Shown here in pieces: positions 8,582 to 16,963 of a stretch of DNA of 42,301 bases. The notes under the pieces are model-generated. The model had not been told where the DNA came from, ran no database searches, and worked only from the letters and a program-made list of their open reading frames with translations. A program made the translations under genes and the position numbers. Every line of letters starts with the position of its first letter. Positions within the stretch are counted from its first letter, which is position 1. Location of the stretch: the NCBI RefSeq assembly GCF_010692745.1, contig NZ_JAAHTB010000038.1, forward strand, positions 1-42,301, given 5' to 3'. The DNA is from Methylobacterium sp. BTF04. Its GTDB lineage: Bacteria; Pseudomonadota; Alphaproteobacteria; Rhizobiales; Beijerinckiaceae.

Positions 8582-11500
8582 TCAATGCGCCTCCTCCCAA
8601 TTCAACGCCGCCCGCGCCTCCACCACCAGCGGCACCCGCAGGGTCAGCGCGGGAGCCGGCGCCTCGACCATGATCCGCGAGATCACCGGCAGCGCCCGTT
8701 CGACCTCGTCCTCGGGCGCCTCGAACACCAGTTCGTCGTGCACCTGCAGCAGCATCCTGACGTTCAGATGCTCGGCTTTCAGCGCGTCCTCCATCCGGGT
8801 CATCGCCCGGCGGATGATGTCGGCGGCCGAGCCCTGGATCGGGGCGTTGATGGCCTGACGCTCCACCGAGGCGCGCTCGTTGGGGTTGTTGGAGCGAATC
8901 TGCGGATAGTGGCAGACCCGGCCGAACAGGGTCGTGACGTAGCCGAGATCGCGGCACAGGCGCTTGGTGTCGTCGATATAGGCGCGGATGCCGGGGAAGC
9001 GCTCGAAATACTGCTTGATGAAGGCCGAGGCCTCTTCGCGGCCGATGCCGAGGCGATCGGCCAGCCCGAAGGCCGAGATCCCGTAGATGATGCCGAAATT
9101 GATGGTCTTGGCCCGGCGCCGGAGATCCGGGGTCATCTCGGACAGGGGCACGCCGAACATCGCGCTGGCGGTGGCCGCGTGAATGTCGATGCCGTCCGCG
9201 AACGCCTGGCGCAGCTGCGGGATGTCGGCGATGTGGGCGAGCAGCCGCAATTCGATCTGGCTGTAATCGGCCGAGATCAGCCGGTTGCCCTCCGCCGCCA
9301 CGAAGGCACGGCGGATGCGGCGGCCTTCCTCCGTGCGGATCGGGATGTTCTGCAGGTTCGGATCGGACGAGGACAGCCGGCCGGTGGTGGTGGCGGCGAG
9401 GGAGAACGAGGTATGGACCCGGTCGGTCTCGCGGTCGGCATGGACCTGCAGCGAATCCGTGTAGGTGGATTTCAGCTTGGCGAGCTGGCGCCATTCCAGA
9501 ATCTTCTTAGGCAGTTCATGCCCGGCCTGGGCGAGTTCCTCGAGCAGCGTCGCGGGGGTGGCCCATTGGCCCGATGGGGTCTTCTTGGCGCCGGGCAGGC
9601 CCATCTTGCCGAACAGGATGTCGCCGATCTGCTTGGGCGACGAGACCTGGAACCGTTCGCCGGCATCCTCCTGGATCTCTTCTTCGAGCCGCACGAGAAT
9701 TTGCGAGAAGTCGCCCGAGAGACGGCTCAGCATGTTCCGGTCGACGCGGATGCCGTGCGATTCCATCCGGGCGATTACCGGCACCAGCGGGCGCTCCAGC
9801 GTTTCGTAGACCGTGACCCGCTTCTCGGCGACGAGGCGCGGCTTCATCATCCGCCACAGCCGCAAAGTGACGTCGGCATCCTCGGCCGCGTAGGCGGTGG
9901 CCTTGTCGAGCGCCACCCGGTCGAAGCTGATCTTCGCCTTTCCGGTGCCGGTCACATCGGAGAACGTGATCGGCTGATGGCCGAGGTGGCGGCGGGCCAA
10001 CTCGTCCATGCCGTGTCCACCCTTGCCGGCGTCGAGCACGTAGGAGATCAGCATGGTGTCGTCGAGCGGTGCGATGCGGATGCCGTAGCGCGACAGCACG
10101 AGCCAATCGTATTTCAGGTTCTGCCCGACCTTGAGCACGCCGGAATCTTCCAAGAGCGGCTTCAACCGGGTGAGCGCCTGTTTCAGGTCGATCTGGCCGG
10201 CGGCCCTCAGGAATTCGCCCGTCGCGGCCTTGGCATCGCCGAACAGGTCGGCCGCCCCCGACGCTTCCACCGGCGCGACGTGGGCGAGCGGGATGTAGGC
10301 CGCCCGCCCCGGCGCCACGCAGAGCGAGACGCCAACGAGCCCGGCATTGTTGGCGTCGAGTGCGTCGGTCTCGGTGTCGACGGCGACGATTCCGGCCTCG
10401 GTGGCCTCCGCGATCCAGGCGTCGAGTTGCTCCAGCGTCGCGATCGTCTCGTAGGCCGCGGTGTCGAACGGCTTCATGGATTCGGCCGCGCGCGCCGCGA
10501 CGAGGGCCGAGGGTGTCGCCTCGGACGAGCCCCGGGCTTTGGCCGGTGCATCCGGAAGATCGAGACCGGCGAACGGATCGACGTCGCCGACCTCGGATGA
10601 GGTGGCGGAGTCGAACGGCGCGTCCTCCGCCGAGGCGGCATGGGCCAGCAACGCCGGATCGGGCTTCACCGCCTCGGGGTCGACATGCAGCATCTGTGCG
10701 ATGCGTTTGGTCAGCGAGTTGAATTCCATCGCCTTGAGGAAGCCAACGAGCTTTTGCGGATCGGGCTTGGGCAGACGCAGATCGTCGAGGGCCACCGGCA
10801 GCGGCACATCCTCCACCAGCGCCACCAGCTTTCGCGAGAGCCGGGCCTGATCGATGCTGGCGAGCAGGGTCTCCCGGCGCTTGGGCTGCTTGATTTCCCC
10901 CGCGCGCTCCAGCAGCGCGTCCAGGCTGCCGTATTCCTTGATGAGGGCGGCGGCGGTCTTCAGGCCGATGCCGGGCACGCCGGGTACGTTGTCGGAGGTG
11001 TCGCCGATGAGCGCCAGCGCGTCGCCGATCTGTTCGGGCATCAGCCCTTCCCACTTGGCGATGATCGCATCACGGTCGAGGTTGCGCTCGGGGCGGTGGC
11101 CGGGCTTGCCCTTCACGCCGGATTCGAAATCGTAGAACCGCACCAGCGGGCCGACCAGCTGCATCAGGTCCTTGTCGGAGGAAACGATGATGACGCCCGC
11201 CCCCCGGCTTTCCGCCTGACGCGAATAGGTGGCGATGAGGTCGTCGGCCTCGAAGCGCTCCAGTTCGATCGGCTCAAGGCCGAAAGCGCGCACCGCGTCG
11301 CGCATCAACGGCATCTGGCGCTTGAGGTCGTCGGGGGCGTCCGGCCTATGGCCCTTGTATTCGGGGTAGAGCTCCTTGCGGAACGAGCCCTCGGACTTGT
11401 CGAAGACGATGGCGAGATGCGTCGGCATCACCCCGGCAGCCCCCTCTTGCACGAACTGCGCGATCTTGGTGCAGAACAGCCGTACGGCGCCGGTGGGAAG

Positions 11501-11638
11501 GCCATCGGACGGCCGGGTGTTGTACTTCTGATCCTGGTTGATCGACTGAAAGTACGCCCGGAAAATGAAGGACGACCCATCCACGAGGATGATCTGGTCG
11601 CCGGGGCCGACGGGGTTTTTGGCAGCGGATTCGGTCAT
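8582..11638 (-). CDS. polA: DNA polymerase I
   Basis: A 1018-residue full-length DNA polymerase I for repair synthesis and RNA-primer removal. The 5'-3' exonuclease/flap domain spans about residues 15-310 (FDKSEGSFRKELYPEYKGHR, GDTSDNVPG). A variable linker covers about 325-395. A proofreading 3'-5' exonuclease domain spans about 400-600 with all three motifs intact: D421/E423 (DTETD), N507-D511 (NLKYD), and Y583-D587 (YAAED). The polymerase domain runs from about 610 to the end: motif A with D791 (SADYSQIE), motif B (RRRAKTINFGIIYG), motif C H967-D968-E969 (QVHDELVFE). Proofreading thus appears functional. Start ATG 11638 has no strong ribosome site. Two long frames opposite this gene are shadows of its high-GC coding bias. 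Confidence 0.98.
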   Translation of the reverse strand: MTESAAKNPVGPGDQIILVDGSSFIFRAYFQSINQDQKYNTRPSDGLPTGAVRLFCTKIAQFVQEGAAGVMPTHLAIVFDKSEGSFRKELYPEYKGHRPDAPDDLKRQMPLMRDAVRAFGLEPIELERFEADDLIATYSRQAESRGAGVIIVSSDKDLMQLVGPLVRFYDFESGVKGKPGHRPERNLDRDAIIAKWEGLMPEQIGDALALIGDTSDNVPGVPGIGLKTAAALIKEYGSLDALLERAGEIKQPKRRETLLASIDQARLSRKLVALVEDVPLPVALDDLRLPKPDPQKLVGFLKAMEFNSLTKRIAQMLHVDPEAVKPDPALLAHAASAEDAPFDSATSSEVGDVDPFAGLDLPDAPAKARGSSEATPSALVAARAAESMKPFDTAAYETIATLEQLDAWIAEATEAGIVAVDTETDALDANNAGLVGVSLCVAPGRAAYIPLAHVAPVEASGAADLFGDAKAATGEFLRAAGQIDLKQALTRLKPLLEDSGVLKVGQNLKYDWLVLSRYGIRIAPLDDTMLISYVLDAGKGGHGMDELARRHLGHQPITFSDVTGTGKAKISFDRVALDKATAYAAEDADVTLRLWRMMKPRLVAEKRVTVYETLERPLVPVIARMESHGIRVDRNMLSRLSGDFSQILVRLEEEIQEDAGERFQVSSPKQIGDILFGKMGLPGAKKTPSGQWATPATLLEELAQAGHELPKKILEWRQLAKLKSTYTDSLQVHADRETDRVHTSFSLAATTTGRLSSSDPNLQNIPIRTEEGRRIRRAFVAAEGNRLISADYSQIELRLLAHIADIPQLRQAFADGIDIHAATASAMFGVPLSEMTPDLRRRAKTINFGIIYGISAFGLADRLGIGREEASAFIKQYFERFPGIRAYIDDTKRLCRDLGYVTTLFGRVCHYPQIRSNNPNERASVERQAINAPIQGSAADIIRRAMTRMEDALKAEHLNVRMLLQVHDELVFEAPEDEVERALPVISRIMVEAPAPALTLRVPLVVEARAALNWEEAH

Positions 11639-11711
11639 CGGGCAATCAGATCGCGGAGAAAGAGGGAGGGCATTGTAAATCGGGCTGGGTCATTCGTCGG
11701 CGATCCGCAGC

Positions 11712-11828
11712 TTACGTCTTCAGACGACCAGAGAACGTGTCGACGCTCCGGTCGGCGACGAAGTCCTGAGCGGCTTCGACGGTCGCGATGATGCCGATGA
11801 GCGCACGACGACCACGCTCAGAAAGCAT
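11712..11828 (-). pseudogene. Truncated HepT-like toxin (N-terminal remnant)
   Basis: A 38-codon frame begins at ATG 11828, 11 bases inside the end of the MntA-like gene. That is the overlap arrangement usual for mntA-hepT pairs. Its peptide (starting MLSERGRRALIGIIATVEA, then AQDFVADRSVDTF) resembles the first helix pair of HepT/DUF86 proteins, then stops at TAA (11712-11714). Normal HepT proteins are around 110-140 residues and carry their R-x4-6-H active-site motif in the part missing here, so this copy should be inactive. Neither other frame downstream (to 11640) continues the family pattern. It is therefore a deletion or replacement remnant rather than a simple frameshift. Recognition is from memory of the family pattern. 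Confidence 0.6.
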
Positions 11829-12114
11829 GGATTGCGTCGCGTTCGGTTCCAGGGCGGACATGCGGTTTCATCATCGCGCGCTCCGCCATATCCACCGCAA
11901 CGGGAAAGAGGTCGGTAATGAAGCCGATGACGCCGACATAGTCGTAGACATCGCGGATCGTCGTCTCATCGATGTCGATCCTGACGTCGAGGTCGCCCGC
12001 CGCATGCGCTTCACCCCGGGCGACAGAGCCGAACACGGCAGCATGCAGGACGCCGCGCCGCTCCAGCGGATCTCGATGGGTGCGAAGAATCGCGATGGCG
12101 GCACTGCTGTCCAT
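11818..12114 (-). CDS. MntA-like nucleotidyltransferase (antitoxin of HepT/MntA type)
   Basis: A 98-residue minimal nucleotidyltransferase. The family signature GS-x10-D-x-D is intact: G29-S30, D41 and D43 (FGSVARGEAHAAGDLDV), with a possible third metal ligand at Asp75 (VAVDMAE). In characterised HepT/MntA systems this type of protein AMPylates and neutralises the HepT RNase. Here the partner toxin directly downstream is truncated to 38 codons, so the protein may be an orphan antitoxin that has been kept as an anti-addiction factor, has another target, or is decaying. It sits between yihY-like (upstream, 41-base gap) and polA (downstream) on the same strand. Confidence 0.8.
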   Translation of the reverse strand: MDSSAAIAILRTHRDPLERRGVLHAAVFGSVARGEAHAAGDLDVRIDIDETTIRDVYDYVGVIGFITDLFPVAVDMAERAMMKPHVRPGTERDAIHAF

Positions 12115-12155
12115 GCGTCGACGTTACGCGAAAACGGCGCGGCGCTGAAGGCCGA

Positions 12156-13307
12156 TCAGCTCGCCGCCCCCACCGTGTCCGCCATCCGCGCATCGCGCCC
12201 ACCCAGGGGCTTGTCCGGCCCGATGGTTGTGTCGGTTTCGGTCTGGTGCTCCATCTCGGCGTTGATTTCCGCGCCGATGAGCACGATCGTGGTCGAAATC
12301 CAGATCCAGGTCATGAAACCGATCACCGCGCCGAGCGAGCCGTAGGTCTCGTTGTACTTGCCGAAATTCGAGACGTACCAGGAGAAGCCGAGCGAGGTGG
12401 CGAGCCACAGCACCCCCGCGATGACGCTCCCCCAGGTCACCCAGCGCCAGCGCGGCGCATCGCGGCTCGGGCCATAGCGATAGAGCAGCGCGAGCCCGGC
12501 GAGTACGGCGAGGAGCAGCACCGGCCAGCGCAGCAGGGCGATGTACGAAGCCTGCGCGCTGAGCCCGATGATATTGATCACCGCCGGCACCACGACGATG
12601 GCGACGAGCGCCAGCACCACGAAGAGTAGCGCCCCGGCGGTAAAGCCGAGCGAGCGCAGGTTGAGCCAGAAGAAATTACGGCTCTCGCGCTCCTCGTAGA
12701 CGATGTTCAGCGCCGAGAAGACCGCCTTCATCCCGCCATTGGCGCTCCACACCGAGAGCAGGATGCCGGTGAAGAAGGTGAGCCCCAGCGTGGTGTCGCC
12801 CTTGGCGGCGATGCGCTTCACCTGATCGCCGACGATCTCCAATGCGCCGGAGGGCAGCACCCCCTGCAGGCTCTGGAGATTCTGGTTGATGGTGGCGACG
12901 TCCGCCACCAGCCCGTAGCACGAGACCAGGGCCGCCACCGCCGGGAAGATCGCCAGCAGCACATAGAACGTGACGCCTGCGGCCACGGAGACGATGTTGT
13001 TCTCGGAGACATCGTGGAACACGCGCAGACCGATATCCTTCCAGCCCTTGGCCGGAATCTCCGATGGCGTGGTGGCACCCCGACCGCGTTCGGGCTGCGT
13101 GCGGGCCACCTGCCGCGCATCCTCTCCGGCATGCGACGGCGAGGGTTTTCGCGTCGGGTCCTGGGGAATCGCCGAACTGCTTTCGCCGCTCCGGCGCGGC
13201 AGAACGACGAGGCCGACGAGCGCGGTGGCCAGCGCAAAGGTCCAGATCGCGGACTGACTGCCTCCGGCCGCAGCAGATCTTCTCTTCGCGTCATCCTGTA
13301 CCGTCAT
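12156..13307 (-). CDS. YihY/BrkB (UPF0761) family inner-membrane protein
   Basis: A 383-residue integral membrane protein of the YihY/virulence factor BrkB family. A single hydrophobic segment near the N-terminus (IWTFALATALVGLVVL) precedes a ~70-residue polar linker. The family core follows: GWKDIGLRVFHDVSENNIVSVAAG, several hydrophobic helices, the PSRDAPRWRWVTWGS loop, and the conserved YNETYGSLGAVIGFMTWIWIS segment. The C-terminal tail is charged. The family's biochemical role is not established; older labels as ribonuclease BN are wrong. ATG 13307 was preferred over an upstream in-frame ATG because AAGGA lies at a suitable distance before it. It is divergent from the antiporter gene. Confidence 0.9.
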   Translation of the reverse strand: MTVQDDAKRRSAAAGGSQSAIWTFALATALVGLVVLPRRSGESSSAIPQDPTRKPSPSHAGEDARQVARTQPERGRGATTPSEIPAKGWKDIGLRVFHDVSENNIVSVAAGVTFYVLLAIFPAVAALVSCYGLVADVATINQNLQSLQGVLPSGALEIVGDQVKRIAAKGDTTLGLTFFTGILLSVWSANGGMKAVFSALNIVYEERESRNFFWLNLRSLGFTAGALLFVVLALVAIVVVPAVINIIGLSAQASYIALLRWPVLLLAVLAGLALLYRYGPSRDAPRWRWVTWGSVIAGVLWLATSLGFSWYVSNFGKYNETYGSLGAVIGFMTWIWISTTIVLIGAEINAEMEHQTETDTTIGPDKPLGGRDARMADTVGAAS

Positions 13308-13640
13308 CGCGCGTATTCCTTGAAAACGCGCGCGCACCCCGCAAGTCTTCGAAAGTTTTTGAAGGCGGCAGAGGCGATGCCGTACCTGCCGACAACGGTG
13401 CGCGGCAGCGGTTGTTTCATGGTACGCGCCGAATAGCGGTCTGGCGTCATGCGGCTGTCACTTGACCGCATTGGGCAAGCCACGGTGCCGCGACGGGGTG
13501 GCATCGTGCGCCCCGGCACCAGCGGTGGACAAGCGTACGGATTTTCGCGCGATAAGCAGGCCGGAGGCCGCCGCCGCCCTTGCCCTCGCTCATCGCAGAC
13601 GGCACGGCCCACAGGACCGCGATCAGGAGACGAGCGACCC
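13308..13640. other. Divergent intergenic region, 333 bases
   Basis: This region lies between the yihY-like gene (minus strand) and the antiporter gene (plus strand) and must hold both promoters. I see no gene in it. It contains a 6-bp inverted repeat, ATGCGG (13449-13454) and CCGCAT (13466-13471), 11 bases apart, and some weaker G/C-rich partial repeats. I cannot point to a convincing -35/-10 pair. Confidence 0.5.
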
Positions 13641-15461
13641 GTGCCGCATGCGACCGAGCTGATCGCCATCATTGCTCTGGGCCTCGTGCTCGCCTTCGTC
13701 TGCGGAATGCTGGCGCAGCGCCTGCGGCTGCCGCCGCTGGTCGGCTACCTGTTGGCCGGCGTCCTCGTCGGCCCCTACACGCCGGGCTTCGTCGGCAACA
13801 GTGAACTTGCCAGCCAACTCGCCGAGATCGGCGTGATCCTGCTGATGTTCGGCGTCGGCCTGCACTTCTCGATCAAGGACCTGATGGCGGTGCGCGCCAT
13901 CGCCCTGCCCGGCGCCATCGTGCAGATCGTGGCCGCCACCGCCATGGGGGGTGCCCTCGCCCTGGCCTGGGGCTGGAGTCTCGGCGCGGGCCTCGTCTTC
14001 GGCCTCGCGCTCTCGGTGGCGAGCACGGTGGTGCTGCTGCGCGCCCTCGAAGAGCGCCAGCTCCTCGACAGCGACAAGGGCCGGATCGCGGTGGGGTGGC
14101 TCATCGTCGAGGATCTGGCGATGGTACTGGCGCTGGTGCTGCTTCCAGCCCTGGCCCCCTCTCTCGGTGGTGAGGGCGCGGGCGCGGCGCATCACGCCGG
14201 CGACGGCAATCTCTGGCTCACCCTCGCGCTGACGCTCGCCAAGGTGGCGGTGTTCGCAGCGGTGATGCTGGTAGGCGGCCGGCGCTTCGTGCCGTGGCTG
14301 CTCGATCAGGCGGCGCGCACCGGCTCGCGCGAACTCTTCACCCTCGCCGTCCTGGCGCTGGCCCTCGGCATCGCCTTCGGTTCGGCGGAGCTGTTCGGAG
14401 TCTCCTTCGCGCTCGGCGCTTTCTTCGCCGGCATGGTGCTGGCCGAATCCGACCTCAGCCATCAGGCGGCGGCCGATTCCCTGCCGCTGCAGGATGCCTT
14501 CGCGGTCCTGTTCTTCGTTTCCGTCGGCATGCTGTTCGACCCCGGCATTCTTCTCCGCGAGCCGCTCTCCGTACTGGCAGTTCTCGGCATCATCCTGGTC
14601 GGCAAATCGCTGGCTGCAGTGGCGATCGTGCTGGCCTTCAAGCATCCGCTCGGCACCGCCCTCACCATCGCGGCGAGCCTGGCGCAGATCGGCGAGTTCT
14701 CCTTCATCCTCGTCAGCCTGGGGCTATCGCTGAAGCTCCTACCCACCGAGGGGCGCGACCTGATCCTCGGCGGCGCGATCCTGTCGATCACCCTCAACCC
14801 GCTGTTCTTCGCCCTCACCGACTGGGTCGGGCGCATGGTGGCGGCGCGCCCCGCGCTCGCTGCCCGGTTCGAGCGGCGCGGTACGGCGGACCTGCCGGTC
14901 TCGGCGGAGGCGCCGCCGAAGCGCGGCCATGCCGTGATCGTCGGCCACGGCCGCGTCGGCAGCACCATCGGCAAGGCCTTCGCCGCCTGGGACCTGCCCT
15001 ACATCGTGGTCGACCGCGACCGCCGCCGGGTGCTCGATCTGCGCCAGGAGGGCGTCGAGGCGGTGTTCGGCGATGCCACCGCGCCGGGCATCCTGCACGC
15101 CGCCGACATCGAGGCGGCCCGGATCATCGTGATCGCGACCCCGGAGCCGCATACGACGCGACGCCTCGTCGATCTGGCCCTGGAGGCCAATCCCGGCATC
15201 GATACGCTGGTGCGGACCCACAACGACGGCGAGCGCCGTTATTTTGAGGAGAAGGGCGTCGGCCTCGTGCTCATGGCCGAGCGTGAACTCGCCTTCGGCA
15301 TGACCCTCTACGCCCTACGCAGCCTCGGCCTGAAGGAGGGCGAGGCCCGCATCTTCGTCGACAGCACCCGCGTGGAAAGTCGCTCCGCCCCGGTCGATCC
15401 GGAGATCGAGCAAGGCGTGCCCGAGCTGCGACGGCACAAGGAAGACGTCCCCGAGGGGTAG
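13641..15461 (+). CDS. ybaL: KefB/YbaL-type monovalent cation:proton antiporter (CPA2 family)
   Basis: A 606-residue inner-membrane transporter. Residues ~1-390 form the antiporter domain of about 12 hydrophobic helices, with family strings LPPLVGYLLAGVLVGPYTPGFVG, GVGLHFSIKDL, SVASTVVLLRALEER and SFALGAFFAGMVLAES. A cytoplasmic TrkA-N/RCK domain follows at about residues 425-545, starting with the nucleotide-binding glycine motif GHAVIVGHGRVGS. YbaL-like proteins export K+ (or other cations) in exchange for protons and are gated through the RCK domain. GTG 13641 is the chosen start because AGGAG (13625-13629) lies upstream and the frame before it is not protein-like. It converges on the udgX gene with a 6-base gap. 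Confidence 0.9.
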   Translation: MPHATELIAIIALGLVLAFVCGMLAQRLRLPPLVGYLLAGVLVGPYTPGFVGNSELASQLAEIGVILLMFGVGLHFSIKDLMAVRAIALPGAIVQIVAATAMGGALALAWGWSLGAGLVFGLALSVASTVVLLRALEERQLLDSDKGRIAVGWLIVEDLAMVLALVLLPALAPSLGGEGAGAAHHAGDGNLWLTLALTLAKVAVFAAVMLVGGRRFVPWLLDQAARTGSRELFTLAVLALALGIAFGSAELFGVSFALGAFFAGMVLAESDLSHQAAADSLPLQDAFAVLFFVSVGMLFDPGILLREPLSVLAVLGIILVGKSLAAVAIVLAFKHPLGTALTIAASLAQIGEFSFILVSLGLSLKLLPTEGRDLILGGAILSITLNPLFFALTDWVGRMVAARPALAARFERRGTADLPVSAEAPPKRGHAVIVGHGRVGSTIGKAFAAWDLPYIVVDRDRRRVLDLRQEGVEAVFGDATAPGILHAADIEAARIIVIATPEPHTTRRLVDLALEANPGIDTLVRTHNDGERRYFEEKGVGLVLMAERELAFGMTLYALRSLGLKEGEARIFVDSTRVESRSAPVDPEIEQGVPELRRHKEDVPEG

Positions 15462-15467
15462 TCTGCG

Positions 15468-16946
15468 TCAGGCCCGCAGCGCCTGCGCCAAGTCTCCGAC
15501 CCGCCTCAGATCGGCGACGAAGGCCGCATAGGCGTCCGCTTTCGCCTCATCGGGCAGGCGCAGCAGATAGGACGGGTGCACCGTGATGAACCCGTCATAG
15601 GCCTTGCCGAACGAGGCCGGCCCGCGGGCCCGCGTGATCGGAATCGCCTTGCCGGTGAGGGCCAGCACCGCCGTGGCGCCGAGTGCCACCACCAGCTTGG
15701 GGGCGACGAAATCGAGCTCGCGTTCGAGCCACCAGCGGTAATGGCTGACTTCGCCGGCCGTCGGCTTCTGGTGGATACGGCGCTTGCCGCGCTCCTCGAA
15801 CTTGAAATGCTTGACCGCATTGGTGAGGTAGGAATCCGCCCGCACGATTCCGGCTTCTTCCAGTGCGCGGGACAGCAGCTGCCCCGCCGGCCCGACGAAG
15901 GGCCGACCCTGCCGGTCCTCCTGGTCTCCGGGCTGCTCGCCGACGAAGGCGATGGTGGCGCCGGGCGATCCCTCGCCGAGGACCGCCTGGGTCGCGCCCG
16001 GCACCAAAGGCTCGGAGCGCTTGATGATCGCGTTCAGGGCCTCCAGCGAATCCGGCGCCTGGTCGGCCATGGCGGCGACCGCGCGGGCGGGATTGCGCTT
16101 GATAGGCTTTTGCGGCTCGCGCTCGATCATGGTTTGGGTCCGTGTTGCCGCCGCCCGGACGAGACCCGGGATCGCGGCGGTTTCGGGCATGTTGCGCCAG
16201 TACTTCTTCGGCATCTCGGCGCGCATGGCGGTGAGGTTGGTGCGCGCCGGGTTGAAGGTGCTTTCGTAGTAATCGCGCCAGCCGGCCTCGAACCCGTCGC
16301 TCGACGGCGCGTCCTCGCGCCGTCCCGGCGGCCCGAAGGTGAGATGCGCCGTGTCCCAATGGGCCGAGGCTTCGGGGGTGAGGATGGTCCAGTTCAGTGA
16401 GCGGAAGCGGCCGACGAAGAATGGGGCGGCCGCCGCCAGGATGTGATGATCGGGCTCGAACCACGCCACGAACCGCTCGACGCCGGATTCCTCCGTGCGT
16501 CGGAAGCGCAGGAAGGCGTGCATCTTGTGCAGGTCGCGGGCAATGGTCTTGCGCATCCGCTCCAGGCGGTGGACCAGCGGATCGCTCGAAACCTCGAGGA
16601 GCCGGCGCTCTCCGCGCAGGATGCGCCAGATCAACGCATAGAGCAGCGCGTAACGCTCCGGATCGCGGTGGGGCACCACCATGCCGATCAGGTCCGCTAC
16701 CCCCCTTGGCAGGGCGAGCGGCGGGGCACTCTCTGCCCGGGTTGCGGCCTCGGTCCCGAACAGGCCCGGCGCCTCGCCGATGGACCAGATCACGCGCTCC
16801 GGCGGAACCCCATCCCCAGCCAGCCGGCGCGCGGCGGCCCGGAAACCGGCGAGATCGGCGCCCTCGCCCAGAAACGTCGGATGAAGCTGGCCGGTATCCG
16901 CGCTTGCCGCAGGCGGCAGAGGCACCGATCCGCTTTCGTGTCCCAT
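15468..16946 (-). CDS. udgX: UdgX uracil-DNA-binding glycosylase fused to an N-terminal DUF4130-type domain
   Basis: A 492-residue two-part DNA-repair protein. Residues ~20-290 match the small partner domain of the UdgX/radical-SAM system (DUF4130 type; LHKMHAFLRFRR, VERFVAWFEPDHHIL). Residues ~300-490 are a uracil-DNA glycosylase of the UdgX class: GEQPGDQEDRQGRPFVGPAG (337-356), the class-specific KRRIH loop (388-392) and the HPSYLLR motif (457-463). In characterised UdgX the histidine of KRRIH becomes covalently joined to the abasic sugar after uracil is removed, so the enzyme stays on the DNA; all five loop residues are present. Start ATG 16946 was chosen because upstream residues overlap the radical-SAM gene. 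It lies 17 bases downstream of that gene, surely one operon. Confidence 0.95.
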   Translation of the reverse strand: MGHESGSVPLPPAASADTGQLHPTFLGEGADLAGFRAAARRLAGDGVPPERVIWSIGEAPGLFGTEAATRAESAPPLALPRGVADLIGMVVPHRDPERYALLYALIWRILRGERRLLEVSSDPLVHRLERMRKTIARDLHKMHAFLRFRRTEESGVERFVAWFEPDHHILAAAAPFFVGRFRSLNWTILTPEASAHWDTAHLTFGPPGRREDAPSSDGFEAGWRDYYESTFNPARTNLTAMRAEMPKKYWRNMPETAAIPGLVRAAATRTQTMIEREPQKPIKRNPARAVAAMADQAPDSLEALNAIIKRSEPLVPGATQAVLGEGSPGATIAFVGEQPGDQEDRQGRPFVGPAGQLLSRALEEAGIVRADSYLTNAVKHFKFEERGKRRIHQKPTAGEVSHYRWWLERELDFVAPKLVVALGATAVLALTGKAIPITRARGPASFGKAYDGFITVHPSYLLRLPDEAKADAYAAFVADLRRVGDLAQALRA

Positions 16947-16963
16947 CCTAGAATTCCGCCACC

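Noticed and set aside
8339..10600. 753-residue open frame on the plus strand, opposite polA
   Set aside because: It lies wholly antisense to polA over most of its length, has no recognisable domain, and is rich in Arg, Gly and Asp as expected from a shadow of high-GC coding sequence.
13304..13672. 122-residue minus-strand frame in the yihY / antiporter gap
   Set aside because: No domain, Arg/Pro-rich composition, and it overlaps the starts of both flanking genes.
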